From Algoriphagus iocasae (lineage in GTDB: Bacteria > Bacteroidota > Bacteroidia > Cytophagales > Cyclobacteriaceae), in NCBI RefSeq assembly GCF_014206875.1, contig NZ_JACIJO010000001.1, forward strand, positions 744,001 through 808,000: DNA of 64,000 nt. Reading direction: 5' to 3'. The stretch's first letter is position 1; each line of letters starts with the position of its first letter. Position numbers and translations under genes: made by a program. A model generated the notes under the pieces. That model was not told the origin of the DNA. It ran no database searches and was given only the letters and a program-made list of their open reading frames with translations. This document shows, piece after piece, positions 59,869 through 64,000 of this stretch.

Positions 59869-60381
59869 ATGAAAGCCCAAAAATCATCAGTTTCAAAATT
59901 GAAAGCTGGTTTAACTGTTATTCTTATCCTGATTTTCAACTCGACATTTGCGCAGTCATTTGCTTACAAAACCCTCCTGAGCGGGATTTATGATAAAGAT
60001 TTTCCGATTGTTTATCCAAAGGAAATCAAAGACTTATCGAGCTATCAAGTTTTGGATACGAGGGAAAAAGAAGAATATGATGTCTCGCATCTAAAAGGAG
60101 CTCAATGGGTAGGTTTTGATTCTTTTCAGTTGGAAAATATTGAATCATTGGACAAAGAGAAACCTGTGTTAGTCTATTGTACGGTAGGTGCTAGATCTCA
60201 GGAGATTGGTATGAAACTGAAAGATGCGGGCTTCAAAAATGTATTCAATCTTTACGGTGGGATTATTCAATGGTCCAACGACGAATTACCACTTTTTAAA
60301 AATGGCCATCTTACCAGAGAAGTACATACTTATTCCAAATCCTGGGGTTTTTGGCTCAACAATGGCAAAAAAGTCTATTGA
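59869..60381 (+). CDS. Exported rhodanese-like protein
   Basis: A 170-residue protein with a signal peptide (about 1-29, ...FNSTFAQ). The rhodanese domain (about 48-150) has YQVLDTREKEEYDVSHLKGAQWVGFD, the active-site Cys104 in VLVYCTVGARSQEIG, and NVFNLYGGIIQWSN. The CxxxxRS loop suggests persulfide transfer in the periplasm, and the substrate is unknown. It lies 36 bases after the Fnr-type gene and ahead of the DUF547 gene. Confidence 0.88.
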   Translation: MKAQKSSVSKLKAGLTVILILIFNSTFAQSFAYKTLLSGIYDKDFPIVYPKEIKDLSSYQVLDTREKEEYDVSHLKGAQWVGFDSFQLENIESLDKEKPVLVYCTVGARSQEIGMKLKDAGFKNVFNLYGGIIQWSNDELPLFKNGHLTREVHTYSKSWGFWLNNGKKVY

Positions 60382-60448
60382 AAAATACTTTGTCTTTAGC
60401 ATGACAAAACGGATTGTTGAGTCATCTCAAAACATTGAATGCACGTAA

Positions 60449-61276
60449 ATGAAGAAAAAAGAACTCATGAATCATATGAAAACATCTTTGCTTGCCGGAT
60501 TGGCAATTTTCTTTTTATCCTGTCAAAACTCTAATTCTGAGGTAAAAGAAAATACAGTTGCTGAAAAAGTAGAACTTGGGAATAATACAAAAGCAGAAAA
60601 TGGCCCGAATCACACCCCTTGGGATGAACTTTTGAAAAAACATGTCGATGCTTCTGGAATGGTGGATTATGAAGGATTTGTGAAAGACAAAGCGAAATTA
60701 GAAGCATACCTAAAGACTTTGAGCAGTAAAAAACCAGATAAATCTTGGTCAAGAGAAGAGCAATTGGCTTATTGGATCAATGCTTACAATGCATTTACAG
60801 TAAAATTGATTGTAGATAATTACCCTACCAAAAGCATCAAGGATTTGGGGCCGGCTTTAAAAATCCCTTTGGTCAGTGATGTTTGGCATTATAAGTTTTT
60901 TCAAATCGAGGGAGAAGATTTTAACCTTGATGAGATCGAACATGGGATTTTGAGAAAGGATTTTGATGAACCTCGAATTCACTTTGCAGTTAACTGCGCT
61001 TCAATTTCTTGCCCTCCTTTATTGAATGAAGCATTTGTTCCATCTAAACTGGAGTCGCAATTAAATTCTCAGGCAGAGGCATTTATTAATGGAGGAACCA
61101 GAAATAAAATCTCAAAAAATTCTGTTCAGCTATCTTCGATATTTTCTTGGTTCAAAGGCGATTTTACAGACAATGGAACTCTAATCGATTTTTTGAACAA
61201 ATACAGTAAAGTGAAAATCGATCAGAATGCGAAAATCAGTTATTTGGATTACGATTGGAATCTAAATAAACAATAA
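60449..61276 (+). CDS. DUF547 family lipoprotein
   Basis: A 275-residue lipoprotein; lipobox FFLSC. The ATG at 60449 gives a nine-residue extension before MKTSLLAGLAIFFLSC; ATGs at 60467 and 60476 are equally possible. DUF547 domain (about 60-270): LLKKHVDASGMVDYEGFVKDKAKLEAYLKTLS, EQLAYWINAYNAFTVKLIVDNYPTKSIKDLG, LDEIEHGILRKDFDEPRIHFAVNCASISCPPLLNEAF. The paired cysteines CASISC are family-conserved. The function is unknown. DUF547 genes often accompany thiol/redox genes, as here. Confidence 0.87.
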   Translation: MKKKELMNHMKTSLLAGLAIFFLSCQNSNSEVKENTVAEKVELGNNTKAENGPNHTPWDELLKKHVDASGMVDYEGFVKDKAKLEAYLKTLSSKKPDKSWSREEQLAYWINAYNAFTVKLIVDNYPTKSIKDLGPALKIPLVSDVWHYKFFQIEGEDFNLDEIEHGILRKDFDEPRIHFAVNCASISCPPLLNEAFVPSKLESQLNSQAEAFINGGTRNKISKNSVQLSSIFSWFKGDFTDNGTLIDFLNKYSKVKIDQNAKISYLDYDWNLNKQ

Positions 61277-61325
61277 TCGTATCTTTTACTTTCTGATTTC
61301 TTTTTCATCCTAACCCAATTTCTTG

Positions 61326-62681
61326 ATGAAATCTAACCGCCATGTGGTCATCATTGGCAATGGAATATCCGGAGTGACCTGTGCTCGTCAATTAAGGAAA
61401 CTGGACGATCAAGTCAACATCACCCTTATCTCTGGAGAATCTAAATACTTCTTCTCTAGAACAGCATTGATGTACATATTCATGGGGCACATGAAGTTTG
61501 AGCATACCCAGCCCTATGAGCCTTGGTTTTGGGAAAAGAACAGAATTGATCTCAAAGAAGCTTGGGTTTCTTCAGTTGATTTTGACTTGAAAGTCATTTC
61601 TTTTCAATCCGGAGAAAATATGGCTTATGATGATTTGGTGATAGCTACTGGTTCTAAGCCGAATAAATTTGGCTGGCCGGGGCAGGATTTAATAGGAGTG
61701 CAAGGGTTGTATTCCAAACAAGATCTTGAATCCATGGAAGCTTTAACGAGCCAAGGAGTAGGTAGAGCGGTGATTGTAGGAGGTGGTTTAATAGGAATCG
61801 AAATGGCAGAAATGTTGGCCTATAAAAAGATTCCGGTGACTTTTCTGGTTCGTGAGACTGGGTTTTGGAATAACATTTTACCAAAAGAAGAATCTGATTT
61901 AGTCGGTCGACATATCAGAGAGCATCATATTGATTTGAGGCTTGAGGAGGAATTGGAAGAAATTATTTCCGATGAAAATGGTAGGGTTCGAGCAGTTCAG
62001 ACAAAATCAGGTGATAAAATTCCTTGCCAATTTGTAGGCCTGACAGCAGGAGTGTCTCCAAATATTGAGTTTTTGAAAAACACTCCATTAAATATAAATA
62101 GAGGAGTCAAAGTGGATCTTCAGTTTAAAACAAATCTTCCTAATGTGTATGCAATAGGGGATTGTGCGGAGTTTTTGGAAATTCCAGCTGCTGATAGAAA
62201 ACCAATCGAACAAGTTTGGTATACGGGCAGAATGCATGGAGAGACTTTGGCTTATACGCTTGCTGGAAAGCCGACAACTTACCGTCCTGGCATCTGGTTT
62301 AATTCTGCCAAGTTTTTGGATATCGAATACCAAACATACGGGACAGTTCCTGCTACTTGGGATGAAGAGAATTGTAATTCTTTTTATTGGGAACATGAAT
62401 CCGGAAAAGTTTCTTTCCGAATGCTTTTAAGTAAAAAAGGAGAGATCCTTGGCGTCAATAACTTCGGATTCAGATTGCGTCATGAGTTTTTTGACAAAGC
62501 GATCAAAGAAAAATGGAATGGAGAAAAAGTCGTTTCCAATCTGGCAAAAGCCAATTTTGACCCGGAGTTCTTTGCTCCTTACAATATAGAAATTCAAAAG
62601 GCTTTCAATTCCCAATTTGGAACTTCCATCCAGTTGGAAAAAAGGTCTTTCATTCAAAAACTTTTCGGAGCCAGCGTATGA
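61326..62681 (+). CDS. NAD(P)/FAD-dependent oxidoreductase (nitrite-reductase-like FAD domain)
   Basis: About 451 residues. A pyridine nucleotide-disulfide oxidoreductase fold with FAD motif VVIIGNGISGVTCARQL (7-23), NAD motif RAVIVGGGLIGIEMAEML (about 145-165) and the second FAD motif VYAIGDCAEF (about 275-285). A C-terminal region (340-450) has no cofactor motif. Related to the FAD parts of nitrite reductase and rubredoxin reductase. No CxxC redox pair was seen. The stop overlaps the next gene (ATGA), so electron transfer to that membrane Fe-S protein is plausible. Start at ATG 61326. Confidence 0.87.
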   Translation: MKSNRHVVIIGNGISGVTCARQLRKLDDQVNITLISGESKYFFSRTALMYIFMGHMKFEHTQPYEPWFWEKNRIDLKEAWVSSVDFDLKVISFQSGENMAYDDLVIATGSKPNKFGWPGQDLIGVQGLYSKQDLESMEALTSQGVGRAVIVGGGLIGIEMAEMLAYKKIPVTFLVRETGFWNNILPKEESDLVGRHIREHHIDLRLEEELEEIISDENGRVRAVQTKSGDKIPCQFVGLTAGVSPNIEFLKNTPLNINRGVKVDLQFKTNLPNVYAIGDCAEFLEIPAADRKPIEQVWYTGRMHGETLAYTLAGKPTTYRPGIWFNSAKFLDIEYQTYGTVPATWDEENCNSFYWEHESGKVSFRMLLSKKGEILGVNNFGFRLRHEFFDKAIKEKWNGEKVVSNLAKANFDPEFFAPYNIEIQKAFNSQFGTSIQLEKRSFIQKLFGASV

Positions 62682-64000
62682 AGCTTATTCAAAAAATAGG
62701 GATCCTTTTATTCTTAGTGGGCATTGGGACTTTTACACTTATTCCATTTCTAGGCTCGTATCAGTTAGATAAGAAAACGGTCCTGGAAAACACCAAAGAC
62801 ATCCATCAAGAGAAAATGTCTGAGGTTTTGGAACCTATGTATGGAGAAGTCTACAATTCCAATTTTGGATTTATTTCTGCATTCAAAACAAATTTCAACA
62901 ACTACAATGATGGCTTAAAAGAGCAATCTCTTTGGGATCAGGTTATCTGGGATGATTATAGTTTTCCATTGGCAAAAGCAGCTTTATCAAGTCCGGTAAA
63001 AGAGAATCCTTGGCTGTTTTTGATGCTGTCGATTGGTTTGGCTGCAATCGGAGGGCTTCTTTATAATCTTCCTAAACACCGCGATGAACCGGCAGGGGTT
63101 AAAAACAATGGTGTGTTTCATTCAGCAATGAAAAATCGAGGCTGGATGGGAATGATAACAGGAGCTTATTTGATTTTGTTTTACATCATTCTTTACTGGT
63201 TTCCTGCCTATATAGTCAATCTGGTGTCAATGGTGGATCCAGTCAGCATGATTTTAAGTGGAAATCCTGCGAGCCAATGGTTTCTCTACGGCTTGATCTA
63301 TACCCTGGCCATTTTGGTGATGGGGATCCGAATGTTTAGAAAGTATCGGGGTAATAGATACCAACAGCTTCGAACAGCTTCAGTTATGTTCTTTCAAACA
63401 GCTTTTGCATTCCTAATTCCCGAAATTTTAGTCCTCTTTAATCAACCTTATTTTGATTTCAAAAATATCTGGCCTTTAGATTATGACTTCTTTTATGATT
63501 ATCAGATAGATACTTTTTTGAGCGCTGGCGGAGTAGGGATGTTTATGCTAATCTGGGGGATTCTTTTGATTATTATTGGAGTTCCGGTCTTTACCTATTT
63601 CTTCGGAAAGAGGTGGTATTGCTCTTGGGTTTGTGGCTGCGGAGGTTTGGCGGAAACTGTTGGCGATCCCTATAGACAACTATCTGATAAAAGTCTAAAA
63701 GCCTGGAAATACGAGCGAGTAATTATTCATTCTGTTTTAGTTTTGGCGGTAGTGATGACGCTTTTAACCATCGTCAATTACTTTTCGGGATTTAGTCTTT
63801 TGGGAAATGTCACGAACCAGTTACATTCGTTTTATGGTTTTGCCATCGGATCTGCTTTTGCAGGAGTGGTTGGTACCGGGTTTTACCCTTTCATGGGAAA
63901 TAGGGTTTGGTGTAGATTTGGATGCCCTTTGGCAGCTTACTTAGGATTGGTTCAGAGATTTAAATCCAGATTCCGAATCACTACAAATGGAGGACAGTGT
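62678..64000 (+). CDS. NosR/NapH-like Fe-S membrane protein (3' end beyond window)
   Basis: 441 codons are present and the frame is open at the right edge, so the gene is partial. An N-terminal membrane segment is followed by an extracytoplasmic part (about 25-105) and several helices. After helix FYDYQIDTFLSAGGVGMFMLIWGILLIIIG comes a cysteine cluster FGKRWYCSWVCGCGGLAETVGDPYRQLSDKS (about 310-345), then further helices and a second pattern NRVWCRFGCPLAAYLG near the end. The layout resembles NapH/NosR/CcoG-type 4Fe-4S membrane proteins moving electrons across the membrane; the last visible residues (GGQC) may begin a ferredoxin domain. It is coupled to the oxidoreductase gene by ATGA. Confidence 0.8.
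   Translation, partial: MKLIQKIGILLFLVGIGTFTLIPFLGSYQLDKKTVLENTKDIHQEKMSEVLEPMYGEVYNSNFGFISAFKTNFNNYNDGLKEQSLWDQVIWDDYSFPLAKAALSSPVKENPWLFLMLSIGLAAIGGLLYNLPKHRDEPAGVKNNGVFHSAMKNRGWMGMITGAYLILFYIILYWFPAYIVNLVSMVDPVSMILSGNPASQWFLYGLIYTLAILVMGIRMFRKYRGNRYQQLRTASVMFFQTAFAFLIPEILVLFNQPYFDFKNIWPLDYDFFYDYQIDTFLSAGGVGMFMLIWGILLIIIGVPVFTYFFGKRWYCSWVCGCGGLAETVGDPYRQLSDKSLKAWKYERVIIHSVLVLAVVMTLLTIVNYFSGFSLLGNVTNQLHSFYGFAIGSAFAGVVGTGFYPFMGNRVWCRFGCPLAAYLGLVQRFKSRFRITTNGGQC

Noticed and set aside
60224-60448. 74-codon frame at the rhodanese/DUF547 junction
   Set aside because: Mostly out-of-frame rhodanese coding sequence; no recognisable protein.

Overview
The window (about 41-43% G+C by eye) looks like a chromosome segment of a Bacteroidota bacterium of the order Cytophagales, most like the Cyclobacteriaceae (Algoriphagus group). 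Grounds: many families largely confined to Bacteroidota (DUF6089, DUF4221, DUF3667, DUF4174, DUF1599, WG-repeat protein, OmpP1/FadL-type barrel), lipoproteins and periplasmic proteins with signals ending ...SC or ...AQ, near absence of Shine-Dalgarno sequences, and Bacteroidota-type promoters of the form TTTG-N18-TAnnTTTG at several genes. I recognised no rRNA, tRNA, CRISPR array, IS element or prophage. The last gene is cut by the window end, and the first may extend past the left edge.

Region by region. 1-5.6 kb: ferritin-like protein, GNAT, DNA polymerase IV, a four-helix-bundle (S23-type) protein, an S24/HTH repressor-like protein, O6-alkylguanine-DNA alkyltransferase and a RidA protein. 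Unusual arrays of tiny hairpins spaced by GATA interrupt this stretch. 5.7-17.7 kb: GNAT, universal stress protein, DUF6089 barrel, MscS channel, GNAT-nitrilase fusion overlapping kdsC-kdsA (Kdo synthesis), two tandem L,D-transpeptidase paralogues with a third convergent one, then queD-folE (pterins). 17.7-26.2 kb: sulfatase, small lipoproteins, a phosphotriesterase-family protein, and two paralogous outer-membrane barrels flanking an M28 peptidase. 26.4-31.1 kb: guaA, a PBP1-type/TPR binding protein, hemL, then a possible small RNA. 31.3-32.9 kb: DUF3667 and an ArsC-like protein. 32.9-39.4 kb: a compact four-gene operon of 'planctomycete-type' surface proteins (PSCyt1/DUF1549/DUF1553, DUF1501, TIM-barrel, DUF2231-cytochrome-LRR). 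39.5-41.9 kb: threonine dehydrogenase and 2-amino-3-ketobutyrate CoA ligase, divergent. 42-49.9 kb: DUF5715, folP-cdaA (c-di-AMP synthesis), divergent DUF1599-DoxX-aroK, a FadL-type barrel and a low-complexity Gly/Tyr- then Ser/Arg-rich lipoprotein. 50-56 kb: proS, NfeD-FloA pair, WG-repeat protein, hemA. 56.2-64 kb: helix-hairpin-helix protein, YtcJ-type amidohydrolase, orphan HsdR_N protein, and a redox cluster (Crp/Fnr regulator, rhodanese, DUF547, FAD oxidoreductase, NosR/NapH-like Fe-S membrane protein).

Most of the window is housekeeping or cell-envelope metabolism. The strongest candidate for something undescribed is the hairpin-array system around the four-helix-bundle gene (about 865-3870). 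Its units change sequence but keep their short stems by compensatory changes and occur in both orientations. Second are the planctomycete-like operon and the redox cluster at the right edge.
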